From Ypsolopha sequella (Eukaryota; Arthropoda; Insecta; Lepidoptera; Ypsolophidae), in contig OW203987.1 in NCBI GenBank assembly GCA_934047225.1, forward strand, positions 31,639,501 through 31,703,500: 64,000 nt of DNA. The letters are read 5' to 3'. Both the position numbers and the translations under genes were made by a program. Shown in pieces: positions 33,192 through 44,252 of this stretch (the stretch's first letter is position 1; the number at the start of each line of letters is the position of its first letter). The notes under the pieces were generated by a model. The model was given only the letters and a program-made list of their open reading frames with translations, was not told where the DNA came from and did not search any database.

Positions 33192-35747
33192 GAGACTTAG
33201 TCCTGATGATGTCCTTGAACTGGCATTGAATACAATACGCAGGGCAGTTGTAGTTGAGTCCAACTTTAGTACGGCGTGGTGAGGTAAATAACAAGCTGCA
33301 CCGGTGCTTTGTGAGTCAGCCGGCCGCATGTGACCCAATTGTTCGTATTCATCCATGAATTTTTTGTACCTCTCTGATAATAACGAACTTTTGGACATCC
33401 TCTTTTCTTGTTGAATAAATTGTGCAACAGCCCTAGGTTTTGAATGTCCTAGCTGCTCCTCAAAGCCTGGTTTCATGGGGATGGCTACTTCGTATCTACC
33501 ATCCTCCAGTCTTTGGGTATTTGCTTGAAAGTGGTCCTCACAGTATTGTTCATTTACTGTTAAAGGACCGGATGATTGATTGATTTCTTCTACTTCCCAA
33601 TACTTCTTGATGTCATCGAGATTTTTGATTACGACATTGCACGCAAATGTCTGAACTTGACCTGACAGGATCCAGCCCAGTTTAGTTTGTTGAGCTATAG
33701 GTGATTGATGTGCACCCTTGACGAGTCCGCTCATAATAATTTCGGAATAGACACTCGCGTCAAGTAAGATGTCTATAGGCTTAGACACATGGTACTGAGG
33801 ATCTGCCAATCTTGTATGTTGAAGATGTTCCCATGACGTTCTTCTTAGTGTGGTACTGGGTAGGTTGTTGATAACTCTGGATACGACTAGAGCTTCGGTA
33901 GTGAACTCGTAGTCACCATAGATTGATTGACATTCCAGAGTTACTTTTCCTTTGCTCTGTTTTGAGCTTGTGCCGATGCCTGATATTGATGCTTGATAAT
34001 GTTGACGCCTCAACCCTAACAACTGGGCGGCGTTCTCGGAAACCAAAGATATCTGGCTTCCTTGATCTAGAAGAGCTCTGAGGTTGATGAATGTACCATC
34101 GGAGGCCTTGATATTGAGTGACAACGTTGTAAGTAGAATTTCTTCATCTTCGTTCGCAACATAATTTACATTATATTGGCGGGACTGTGAGTTCGATGAC
34201 GACGCCGTGGCTGTAGGTACGGACGGCGGTTTTGGGTTAGCAGACACGGAAACCGCTGCGTCATGAATAATTGTATTGTGGTTTCCGTTGCAAATCTGGC
34301 ATTTTTTTTTCGATGGACATATTGTGTCATTATGCTTGTGAAGACAATTTTGACAAATATGAAGTTTTTCAATCGTCTTTATGATTGTGTCAGCAGGTTG
34401 ATTGAGAAATCGTTTGCACTGGAACAATTTGTGATCTAGGCCACAAAGTAGGCATTTATGCTTGTGTGATGTCGCAATTGCTTGATAGCTTTTTGTAACT
34501 GATTTTCGCAAGTTGATGTTGCTCCCTTTATACCACGATTGTTGTCGGTCAGGTTGTTTGACGGATGCTGCAGGTTCCTTGCCCTTCCTTTGATTAGGTT
34601 CGAGAGCCATAAATTTTCTCTCAATGAAAGCCATGAAATCGTCAAACAGAGGTAAATCTCTCGGCGACGAGCGAGATATTTGAAAATCGGTGTAAGTGTC
34701 TGCATCCAGCTTCTTTGATACCAGATGCACCAGAATAGGATCCCATGTGGATGTGTCTATTCCCAGGTTATGAATGGCAAAAATACACTCCATTGTTGTG
34801 TCGTATAACTTCTTGAGTTCATATGACGTTTGCTTTTGAATGACTGGTTGGTTCAGAAAAACTTTAATATGATTGGTAAATAGAACCAAGGGATTGTTGA
34901 ATCGATTTGTTAAAAGATTCCATGCCGTGTCATAGTTTTCTGCTGTAATGTTCAAGTGCTGTATGAGACGTTCGGCTTCTCCCTTAACTTTACTCTTGAG
35001 ATGCTGCATCTTCTGAGTCTTGGTCAAGTACTTGCTCTTGTGAATACCTTCGTTGAACAGGTCATAGAACGTGGGCCACTGAGTGTACTTTCCAAAAAAG
35101 TCAGGAATATCAATTTGCGGAGTCGCAATACGAAGATGATCGGAGGAAGATAGTTTCCTGTTAAGCTTCTTCTTAATTTCCAGGTACCGACGCTCTGTAG
35201 ATTCAAAATCGTGTTCGTAATCCTCATTGCTACCTTGCAAGATGTTATCTATGCGCAAATGAAGGTGATCAATGCTATTCCACAGACGTTGTAGGTTTTT
35301 CAACTCATCTTCTATCTCCCACTTCTCCTCCATGCGGCTGTCGTTGACCCTGTTTATGAGGCGCTCGAAGGCTCTGAAGTTTGTGCCTTGTTGACTGATT
35401 AGCTGTCCTACTTCATCTGTATCCGTGAAGATCGGTAGATGAAATTGTACCGTTGACTTTGGCTCAATCGGTTTATTGTATGACGAAATCATAATTTTCG
35501 TTTTTTCATAATAACTTTTCAACTCCTCATAGATGTTGCGGGAAAAGTAGTCGCAGGTTTTGTCTTCGTAAGATTGCAGTTTAGTGTTATTGAGGTCAAA
35601 TTCTCTCCACAGAAGATCCAGTGTGTCCACCCGCTTGATGAGGTATTCGGTGGTTTTTCTTGCCGCACTGTCCTTCTTGAAATTGGTGTTGACGCTCTCA
35701 ATCTCTCGAAGAATTTCACCTTGACGATTGAATAATACATCTGCCAT
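33153..35747 (-). CDS. gag-pro: BEL/Pao gag, protease and start of RT (truncated by LINE)
   Basis: 864 codons starting MADVLFNRQGEILREIE. The gag (DUF1759-like) region is at about 200-390 (IPDFFGKYTQWPTFYDLF). Zinc knuckles lie at 432-445 (CLLCGLDHKLFQC) and 464-491. The aspartic protease (DUF1758 type) has LLDQGSQISLVS at 559-570 and KLGWILSGQV near 689. The RT begins at LKLDSTTTALRIVFNASS (827-844). The last 12 residues come from the LINE 5' end, so this chain would be a gag-protease product lacking RT activity. Known role: particle assembly and polyprotein cleavage. Confidence 0.94.
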   Translation of the reverse strand: MADVLFNRQGEILREIESVNTNFKKDSAARKTTEYLIKRVDTLDLLWREFDLNNTKLQSYEDKTCDYFSRNIYEELKSYYEKTKIMISSYNKPIEPKSTVQFHLPIFTDTDEVGQLISQQGTNFRAFERLINRVNDSRMEEKWEIEDELKNLQRLWNSIDHLHLRIDNILQGSNEDYEHDFESTERRYLEIKKKLNRKLSSSDHLRIATPQIDIPDFFGKYTQWPTFYDLFNEGIHKSKYLTKTQKMQHLKSKVKGEAERLIQHLNITAENYDTAWNLLTNRFNNPLVLFTNHIKVFLNQPVIQKQTSYELKKLYDTTMECIFAIHNLGIDTSTWDPILVHLVSKKLDADTYTDFQISRSSPRDLPLFDDFMAFIERKFMALEPNQRKGKEPAASVKQPDRQQSWYKGSNINLRKSVTKSYQAIATSHKHKCLLCGLDHKLFQCKRFLNQPADTIIKTIEKLHICQNCLHKHNDTICPSKKKCQICNGNHNTIIHDAAVSVSANPKPPSVPTATASSSNSQSRQYNVNYVANEDEEILLTTLSLNIKASDGTFINLRALLDQGSQISLVSENAAQLLGLRRQHYQASISGIGTSSKQSKGKVTLECQSIYGDYEFTTEALVVSRVINNLPSTTLRRTSWEHLQHTRLADPQYHVSKPIDILLDASVYSEIIMSGLVKGAHQSPIAQQTKLGWILSGQVQTFACNVVIKNLDDIKKYWEVEEINQSSGPLTVNEQYCEDHFQANTQRLEDGRYEVAIPMKPGFEEQLGHSKPRAVAQFIQQEKRMSKSSLLSERYKKFMDEYEQLGHMRPADSQSTGAACYLPHHAVLKLDSTTTALRIVFNASSRTSSGLSLFLLGSLTEQTCR
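33192..33198. repeat. Target-site duplication of the LINE, right copy
   Basis: GAGACTT, identical to 27786-27792. Confidence 0.9.
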
Positions 35748-36121
35748 GATGATTGAGTGAATGTCTTGAGCTTGCCGCGAAGATGATGTTTTGATTGATG
35801 TATGCTGGATTGAAGTCCGGCTGAAGTAACGTAGCTTGCTTTGATTGAATGTTCAGGTAGGCTAGCTACCTGATGAATGCTTGAGTGAATGATGCTATGG
35901 ACTGCAGATGTCTATAGATGCTGGTGAACCACCTCTCGAACGCAGATCACCGTCACTCGCGATGGTCCGTACGACAGAGCGCTACCGCAGCCCCTTCGTG
36001 TGATTCAAGCACCTTCTCAATTAACTGGGGAGACCCGCTTGTGGGAGGCCAGCTAACCGATTGCTAACACACTAAGAGCAAACAGCAAACACCAAGTCGT
36101 AGTAGTTTCGAAGGACCATAA
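35748..36121 (-). other. Leader and primer-binding site of BEL/Pao element 2
   Basis: Directly inside the 5' LTR the minus strand reads TTATGGTCCTTCGAAACTAC, similar to the primer site of element 1. The remaining 350 nt to the gag ATG carry no recognised gene. Confidence 0.7.
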
Positions 36122-36309
36122 TGTAGGGATTTCTCTCTACAGTTTTATAGATGATTGAATGAAGAGCGGCGTATTTATGAAGAAAACAACCGCTAATGTG
36201 GAGTGCGTATATTTCACTAATTGTACGATGATTGTTTTGCAAAATAAGTAAACTATAAAATGCTTACGCTAAAGTATTACAAAATAATAATCTTTGGACA
36301 GTTGACTGT
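36122..36309 (-). repeat. 5' LTR of BEL/Pao element 2 (188 bp)
   Basis: Identical by eye to 23658-23845. The two copies diverge at the same base on each side, which fixes the length. Confidence 0.95.
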
Positions 36310-36408
36310 TTAAAGTTAAAGATTAAAGTTGTTAACATATATTTTAATCTGCCAGACTTCAGCCTGGCAGCTATCCTAGTCCGTTCACTTTTATGTACAT
36401 TCGGAAAA

Positions 36409-36804
36409 AGCTGGGTCACAAAGGGTAGCTGCATGTATCGTTACAGCTGGGTCACAAAGGGTAGCTGCATGTATCGTTACAGCCGGGTCACAAAGGGTAG
36501 CTGCATGTATCGTTACAGCTGGGTCACAAAGGGTAGCTGCATGTATCGTTACAGCTGGGTCACAAAGGGTAGCTGCATGTATCGTTACAGCTGGGTCACA
36601 AAGGGTAGCTGCATGTATCGTTACAGCTGGGTCACAAAGGGTAGCTGCATGTATCGTTACAGCTGGGTCACAAAGGGTAGCTGCATGTATCGTTACAGCT
36701 GGGTCACAAAGGGTAGCTGCATGTATCGTTACAGCTGGGTCACAAAGGGTAGCTGCATGTATCGTTACAGCTGGGTCACAAAGGGTAGCTGCATGTATCG
36801 TTAC
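36409..36804. repeat. 36-bp tandem repeat, 11 units
   Basis: Units contain GCTGGGTCACAAAGGGTAGC. Nearly all are identical (one C variant near 36483). Because 36 is a multiple of 3 both strands stay open, but there is no sign of a real protein. Confidence 0.97.
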
Positions 36805-36946
36805 AGCTACATGAAAACGCACTAACAAGACTAACGCTAACTTTTAGAATAATTCACTTCTGGATTCACAGATTTTGAAAAAAAAGTACGGTCACTAAGA
36901 AAAGAGTTATATTCTTCAAAAAAAATATTGTGAATTTTTGACATGT

Positions 36947-38200
36947 GGGATGCACACATGGACAGTTGCGGGATGCACACATGGACAGTGGCGGGATGCA
37001 CACATGGACAGTGGCGGGATGCACACATGGACAGTGGCGGGATGCACACATGGACAGTGGCGGGATGCACACATGGACAGTGGCGGGATGCACACATGGA
37101 CAGTGGGGGGATGCACACATGGACAGTGGCGGGATGCACACATGGACAGTGGGGGGATGCACACATGGACAGTGGCGGGATGCACACATGGACAGTGGCG
37201 GGATGCACACATGGACAGTGGCGGGATGCACACATGGACAGTGGGGGGATGCACACATGGACAGTGGCGGGATGCACCCATGGACAGTGGCGGGATGCAC
37301 ACATGGACAGTGGCGGGATGCACACATGGACAGTGGGGGGATGCACACATGGACAGTGGTGGGATGCACACATGGACAGTGGCGGGATGCACACATGGAC
37401 AGTGGCGGGATGCACACATGGACAGTGGCGGGATGCACACATAGACAGTGGCGGGATGCACACATGGACAGTGGCGGGATGCACACATGGACAGTGGCGG
37501 GATGCACACATAGACAGTGGTGGGATGCACACATGGACAGTGGCGGGATGCACACATAGACAGTGGCGGGATGCACACATAGACAGTGGCGGGATGCACA
37601 CATGGACAGTGGCGGGATGCACACATGGACAGTGGCGGGATGCACACATAGACAGTGGCGGGATGCACACATGGACAGTGGCGGGATGCACACATAGACA
37701 GTGGCGGGATGCACACATGGACAGTGGGGGGATGCACACATAGACAGTGGCGGGATGCACACATAGACAGTGGCGGGATGCACACATGGGCAGTGGCGGG
37801 ATGCACACATGGACAGTGGCGGGATGCACACATAGACAGTGGCGGGATGCACACATGGACAGTGGCGGGATGCACACATAGACAGTGGCGGGATGCACAC
37901 ATAGACAGTGGCGGGATGCACACATAGACAGTGGCGGGATGCACACATGGACAGTGGCGGGATGCACACATGGACAGTGGCGGGATGCACACATAGACAG
38001 TGGCGGGATGCACACATGGACAGTGGCGGGATGCACACATAGACAGTGGCGGGATGCACACATGGACAGTGGCGGGATGCACACATGGACAGAGGCGGGA
38101 TGCACACATGGACAGGGGGGGGATGCACACATAGACAGGGGGGGGTGCACACATGGACAGTGGTGGGATGCACACATGGACAGTGGCGGGATGCATACAT
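36947..38200. repeat. 23-bp tandem repeat, about 54 units
   Basis: Unit GGATGCACACATGGACAGTG plus 3 nt. Variants ATAGACAG (for ATGGACAG) and GGGGGG (for GGCGGG) are scattered, with ATAGACAG confined to the part right of about 37440. Long reading frames occur on both strands because the unit lacks stops. Confidence 0.97.
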
Positions 38201-39445
38201 CACAAGAAAATGGTTTCGTTTTATAACTATGTTGGTACCTAAATAGTTATCTATAGTGTAAGTATTTTTGTTGTAGTAGAATACAAAGGCTTACATCATA
38301 TTACATTACTCGTGAATCTACTTAATCTACCTGAAGGTAGCGTGCCTCGCAAGTATTCGTGAGAGGTTTCAGGCAGTAACAGTAGACTCCCAGAGCGATA
38401 AGGTGTAATGTTTGTTGGCATGCTCGCCGCTAATCCCTCCGACATTTGACATAATACCAGTAAATTAAGGAGACTAGGAGCAATGATGCGTCACAACAAA
38501 GCGGAGTTCACATCACCTGACAGTTCCTAGATAAGTCGCGAAACTTGTGAATGTAGAGACAAGGTTTGACACTTCAATATCAGGGGATCGACGATAATCA
38601 TAGTTAATGGGGTGATTAGAGACCTGCGATAGTGCAGAGTCGCGTGCGCATCCCGCCATCTGCCTCCCCTCCCCGCGCGCCTCCCCCTGCCCCGACCTCG
38701 AGCGATAATATAAAGATAACCGCTGAAATATAGCCCGCCGTCGGCAATTAGCGCGGCGGCATACGGGCGCCGAAATTTTCCGTTTTTTCTGTTATAATGT
38801 GGCACAAGTTTATTACAGCAACCTCGCGCTGTATCGACGATCCATCCTTGCAACACATTCCCGTATCTTTTGTTAGAGCTAAAACTAAACGCAAATGGCG
38901 TTATTTTACTTCGCTGTTAAAGGTTGCAAATACTCTTATAGCTACCATTAATCAGTTTTCAAGTATTATATTTATAAGGTGTGTTGTTTGTAAAAGTAGT
39001 TACGGCTAATGTAATTTAAGTTAAAACTATTAAAGCTACTACGTTTTCGCAGACAAACTGAAAAGTTTTGCGAAATATATGTACCTAGAATAAGTGAATT
39101 TACTATATATGTGTTAAATAAATTATAAAAAAAAAATTGAAAGTTGCATAACACTTGGTCATTATTTATTATAATGTAACATGTAATTGTAATGAGAAAG
39201 TGGGCACCTCAAAGGGTAAATTAATATAAGAGCACCTTGCAGGTGCTAATAATTTGAGTGGAGCTCTCATACTATACCTACATATACATATACATATCTA
39301 CATAATATGTTTATTTCTAACTGTCGGGTATAGGGACCACTGAGGAGCCCTTCGGCTGTAATAGGGGTCTGGAAAAAGGAAATTGATTTTATGACTATAA
39401 AGGTTTATTTAAATAGCAAAGATTGGCAAAGGTGATTCGTTGTTT
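38201..39445. other. Intergenic stretch with a CpG-rich core
   Basis: At about 38635-38775 a CpG-rich block contains CGGCAATTAGCGCGGCGG, with a homeodomain-type AATTAG core. The word CGGCAATTAG recurs in the CpG-rich block near 59917. The rest is AT-rich. No gene recognised. Confidence 0.45.
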
Positions 39446-39949
39446 AGTAGGGGAGAGTCGAGGAAATTATACCGGTACTACCATAGTAGGGGAGAGTCGA
39501 GGAAATTATACCGGTACTACCATAGTAGGGGAGAGACGAGGAAATTATACCGGTACTACCATAGTAGGGGAGAGTCGAGGAAATTATACCGGTACTACCA
39601 TAGTAGGGGAGAGTCGAGGAAATTATACCGGTACCACCATAGTAGGGGAGAGTCGATGAAATTATACCGGTACCACCATAGTAGGGGAGAGTCGAGGAAA
39701 TTATACCGGTACTACCATAGTAGGGGAGAGTCGAGGAAATTATACCGGTACCACCATAGTAGGGGAGAGTCGATGAAATTATACCGGTACCACCATAGTA
39801 GGGGAGAGTCGATGAAATTATACCGGTACTACCATAGTAGGGGAGAGTCGAGGAAATTATACCGGTACTACCATAGTAGGGGAGAGTCGAGGAAATTATA
39901 CCGGTACTACCATAGTAGGGGAGAGTCGAGGAAATTATACCGGTACCAC
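39446..39949. repeat. 39-bp tandem repeat, about 13 units
   Basis: Units contain AGTAGGGGAGAGTCGAGG and ATTATACCGGTAC. Single-base variants (GTACTACC/GTACCACC, GAGG/GATG) are scattered. Confidence 0.97.
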
Positions 39950-40012
39950 TTTAATATTTTCAATTTTTTTTTTTTGAACTAGCACCATTAAATGGTGCGA
40001 TACTAGCACCAA

Positions 40013-40500
40013 ATTCAAATAGTTTATTTTGCAAAGTAGGTATATATAATACACTTTTTACACGTCACATTTAATGTAATAAAAGTAGGTATATGTAATA
40101 AAATAATAAATGTACATGAACTAAATCAAAGATTTATTTAACTTATGTAGCAATATATATATATATATATATAAACGATTAAAATGATAGGTAAAATATA
40201 CATTATAAAGATGAAATCCAATCAACCTCCCGAACCCATACCGGAGACCCGGCCAGGGACCAGGAACAAGGTTCAATGATCACCAACCGAGCCCCCAGCA
40301 CGAATCCAGGCGGCCGACCAAATCCCATCCTATACACTACATACTATATATAAATACATGCCTACCTCCGCCCATTCGATTAGTCTTGCTAAGAAGAAGG
40401 GCAAGAAACTTAGCAAGATCATGTCTTTTTTTTTAACATAAAACTTATACTATACAAATTACTTATATCTACTTTAACTAAGGGAGAAGGAAATATTAGG
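40013..40500 (-). mobile_element. 5'-truncated LINE family A copy (3' UTR)
   Basis: Same family and orientation as 53761-55982: AAATTCAAATAGTTTATTTT at the tail end, the GC-rich CAGGCGGCCGACCAAATCCC block near 40308, and the GATTAGTCTTG...AAGAAGGGC block near 40378. Only the 3' UTR is left. Confidence 0.88.
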
Positions 40501-41096
40501 CTCACCACCTTTCATCGCCGACAACGGAACCCATACGAAAATAAGGTGAAAATATAAAATTACGTGGTTTACTTGTAACATGTTGGTGTCTCTCGTATTC
40601 ATAGGAATACAGAAGGTAAAGATTTTTAGATGTAAGATTTTTTTTAAATCTGTAATCATTGCCAATGTATTGACACTTTTCATATCTTTCATCCTTATGT
40701 ATGTGGATGTATTTTAGGATATGTTTTTGCTAAAAATATTTTTCCGCCATAATCGAGCGAGTTCTGTTAATAGTATCGCCTGCAGTTCAGTAAAGTGTAC
40801 TATTGGTGCTTGATGATGAAACTGACGATTCAGGTGACGAAAATATGTGCGCTTTATGTAATGGACACTTTTTTGACAAATCTGTACCCAGGGTGGATTG
40901 GGTACGTATATTCAATGCCATAAATGGGTGCATGAAACATGCCCAAGCGATTCGGATGTTTGCAACACTTGTCTCATTCAATAACAAATATTAATATTCC
41001 AAGTCTATACCTATAGTTATGTAGTTACATAAAAAACTACTTAAACGATAAAAAAATGTTTAATAGTACGATTTAAATACCAGTGATACGATGTAC
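40501..41096. other. AT-rich intergenic stretch
   Basis: No gene recognised. A short frame near 40803-40994 (AGDENMCALCNGHFFD-like, with a few Cys/His) resembles a scrap of a zinc-finger protein but is too short to name. Confidence 0.35.
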
Positions 41097-41376
41097 CCTA
41101 CCGGCAGTGGCGTGCACAGAACTTTTTTCCGGAAAAGCAGTCAAAAGGTCAAGTACGACAATAAAAAAATATGAAAAAATTTAATTAACACTGAAAAAAA
41201 AAAGTTTGTATGAAAATGTTAACTCTAGGGTAGGCACTTAGGCAGTGCCTTCCCTGGGGTCATACAAACTTTTTTTTCAAAGTGTTATTTAAATTTTTAA
41301 ATATTTTTTTATTGTCGTACTTGACCTTTTGACTGCTTTTCCGGAAAAAAGTTCTGTGCACGCCACTGCCTACCGG
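41097..41376. mobile_element. hAT-type MITE with 8-bp target duplication
   Basis: The element is 41105-41368 (264 bp). It starts CAGTGGCGTGCACAGAAC and ends with the exact complement, with near-palindromic arms of about 110 bp. CCTACCGG flanks both sides (41097-41104 and 41369-41376). An 8-bp duplication and CAGTGG ends are marks of hAT transposons. No coding capacity. Confidence 0.88.
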
Positions 41377-41689
41377 TTGGCTAAATTGTAACGCTTGCAG
41401 ATATTGGGAAAATATATATTTTTAAATGGATGCTAAACATGCCCTGATTCAGATCAAAGGCACATGGTCGCCAAGAAACCATACTTTTGAGTAACTTGAG
41501 TAGATGTTGTGGGATATACATAACAATTAAGTAGGTATTGTAGGAGATACATAACAATTGAGTAGGTATTGTAGGAGATAGGTACATAACATTTTTTCAA
41601 AAGTGGTACAATTTCCTCAACCTATTGGCTAAAATTCATATCGTTGTTGCTTTATATTATAACAACCACTATCTTTCCATTCTGAATTT

Positions 41690-42092
41690 ATCTATTGAAG
41701 GGAATTGACCTCCATCTTATGGGAATTTACTTATTGTAAGGAATTGACCTCCGTCTGATGGTTATTTACCTTTCGTAGGGAATTGTCCTCCGTCTTACAG
41801 GTATTTATTTATTGTACGGAATTGACTTCCGTCTTATGTGTATTTATCTATTGTAGGAAACTGACCTCCGTCTTATGGAAATTTATCTTTTGTAGAGAAT
41901 TGACCTCCGTCTTATAGGTATTTATTTATCTATTGTAGGGAATTTACCTCCGTCTTATAGGTATTTATCTATTGTAGGGAATTGACCTTCGTCTTATGGG
42001 TAATTATCTATTGTAAGGTAATTGACCTCCGTCTTATGGGTATTTATCTATTGTAGGGGATTGAACTCCGTATTATGGGTATTTATATATTG
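41690..42092. repeat. Degenerate tandem repeat, unit about 41 bp, about 10 units
   Basis: Recurring GAATTGACCTCCGTCTTATGG and ATTTATCTATTGTAGGG words with many differences. It abuts the 76-bp satellite and is clearly older. Confidence 0.85.
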
Positions 42093-42096
42093 TGGG

Positions 42097-44096
42097 CTGT
42101 CCCCAGGTAGATGACAGTAGAATGTGTCCGCTATAGTTAGTTTATGTTTGTATCTCTGAGACTACATACCTACTGTCCCCAGGTAGATGACAGTAGAATG
42201 TGTCCGCTATAGTTAGTTTATGTTTGTATCTCTGAGACTACATACCTACTGTCCCCAGGTAGATGACAGTAGAATGTGTCCGCTATAGTTAGTTTATGTT
42301 TCTATCTCTGAGACTACATACCTACTGTCCCCAGGTAGATGACAGTAGAATGTGTCCGCTATAGTTAGTTTATGTTTGTATCTCTGAGACTACATACCTA
42401 CTGTCCCCAGGTAGATGACAGTAGAATGTGTCCGCTATAGTTAGTTTATGTTTGTATCTCTGAGACTACATACCTACTGTCCCCAGGTAGATGACAGTAG
42501 AATGTGTCCGCTATAGTTAGTTTATGTTTGTATCTCTGAGACTACATACCTACTGTCCCCAGGTAGATGACAGTAGAATGTGTCCGCTATAGTTAGTTTA
42601 TGTTTGTATCTCTGAGACTACATACCTACTGTCCCCAGGTAGATGACAGTAGAATGTGTCCGCTATAGTTAGTTTATGTTTGTATCTCTGAGACTACATA
42701 CCTACTGTCCCCAGGTAGATGACAGTAGAATGTGTCCACTATAGTTAGTTTATGTTTGTATCTCTGAGACTACATACCTACTGTCCCCAGGTAGATGACA
42801 GTAGAATGTGTCCGCTATAGTTAGTTTATGTTTGTATCTCTGAGACTACATACCTGCTGTCCTCAGGTAGATGACAGTAGAATGTGTCCGCTATAGTTAG
42901 TTTATGTTTGTATCTCTGAGACTACATACCTACTGTCCCCAGGTAGATGACAGTAGAATGTGTCCGCTATAGTTAGTTTATGTTTGTATCTCTGAGACTA
43001 CATACCTACTGTCCCCAGGTAGATGACAGTAGAATGTGTCCGCTATAGTTAGTTTATGTTTGTATCTCTGAGACTACATACCTACTGTCCCCAGGTAGAT
43101 GACAGTAGAATGTGTCCGCTATAGTTAGTTTATGTTTGTATCTCTGAGACTACATACCTACTGTCCCCAGGTAGATGACAGTAGAATGTGTCCGCTATAG
43201 TTAGTTTATGTTTGTATCTCTGAGACTACATACCTACTGTCCTCAGGTAGATGACAGTAGAATGTGTCCGCTATAGTTAGTTTATGTTTGTATCTCTGAG
43301 ACTACATACCTACTGTCCCCAGGTAGATGACAGTAGAATGTGTCCGCTATAGTTAGTTTATGTTTGTATCTCTGAGACTACATACCTACTGTCCCCAGGT
43401 AGATGACAGTAGAATGTGTCCGCTATAGTTAGTTTATGTTTGTATCTCTGAGACTACATACCTACTGTCCCCAGGTAGATGACAGTAGAATGTGTCCACT
43501 ATAGTTAGTTTATGTTTGTATCTCTGAGACTACATACCTACTGTCCCCAGGTAGATGACAGTAGAATGTGTCCGCTATAGTTAGTTTATGTTTGTATCTC
43601 TGAGACTACATACCTACTGTCCCCAGGTAGATGACAGTAGAATGTGTCCGCTATAGTTAGTTTATGTTTGTATCTCTGAGACTACATACCTACTGTCCTC
43701 AGGTAGATGACAGTAGAATGTGTCCGCTATAGTTAGTTTATGTTTGTATCTCTGAGACTACATACCTACTGTCCCCAGGTAGATGACAGTAGAATGTGTC
43801 CGCTATAGTTAGTTTATGTTTGTATCTCTGAGACTACATACCTACTGTCCCCAGGTAGATGACAGTAGAATGTGTCCGCTATAGTTAGTTTATGTTTGTA
43901 TCTCTGAGACTACATACCTACTGTCCCCAGGTAGATGACAGTAGAATGTGTCCGCTATAGTTAGTTTATGTTTGTATCTCTGAGACTACATACCTACTGT
44001 CCCCAGGTAGATGACAGTAGAATGTGTCCGCTATAGTTAGTTTATGTTTGTATCTCTGAGACTACATACCTACTGTCCTCAGGTAGATGACAGTAG
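42097..44096. repeat. 76-bp satellite, about 26 units
   Basis: Units contain CTGTCCCCAGGTAGATGACA and TTAGTTTATGTTTGTATCTC. They are nearly identical. Rare variants: GTCCTCAGG near 42859, 43240, 43696 and 44076; TCCACTAT near 42737 and 43497. Confidence 0.97.
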
Positions 44097-44252
44097 TAGT
44101 TTTCTTGTCTCCTTTTTCTCTATAGCGTAGATATATAAAATAAAACTTCTATCTACATATTTGTTCATGTTCACTTTTATAAATACTATAGACATATAAA
44201 TGCTATAGACATACAGCACAGAATTTGACGCAGTTAAATAAATACTATAGAC

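Larger units (their letters stand above)
23658..36309 (-). mobile_element. BEL/Pao LTR retrotransposon 2 with env, interrupted by a LINE
   Basis: Minus-strand order: 5' LTR (36122-36309), primer site, gag-protease, RT, RNase H, integrase remnant, env, 3' LTR (23658-23845). Without the nested LINE it is about 7.2 kb. The LTRs are identical by eye, so insertion is recent. Lesions: the LINE in RT, a frameshift at about 26855-26880, an in-frame loss of the integrase core and a stop codon in env. No matching target duplication is seen (AGAAT on the left, TTAAA on the right), and no clear polypurine tract lies next to the 3' LTR. Confidence 0.95.

Noticed and set aside
36837..38203. Long minus-strand frames of over 400 codons, Cys/His/Pro-rich
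   Set aside because: They lie in the 23-bp array, which lacks stop codons, and are open in all three frames and on the other strand. They result from the repeat.
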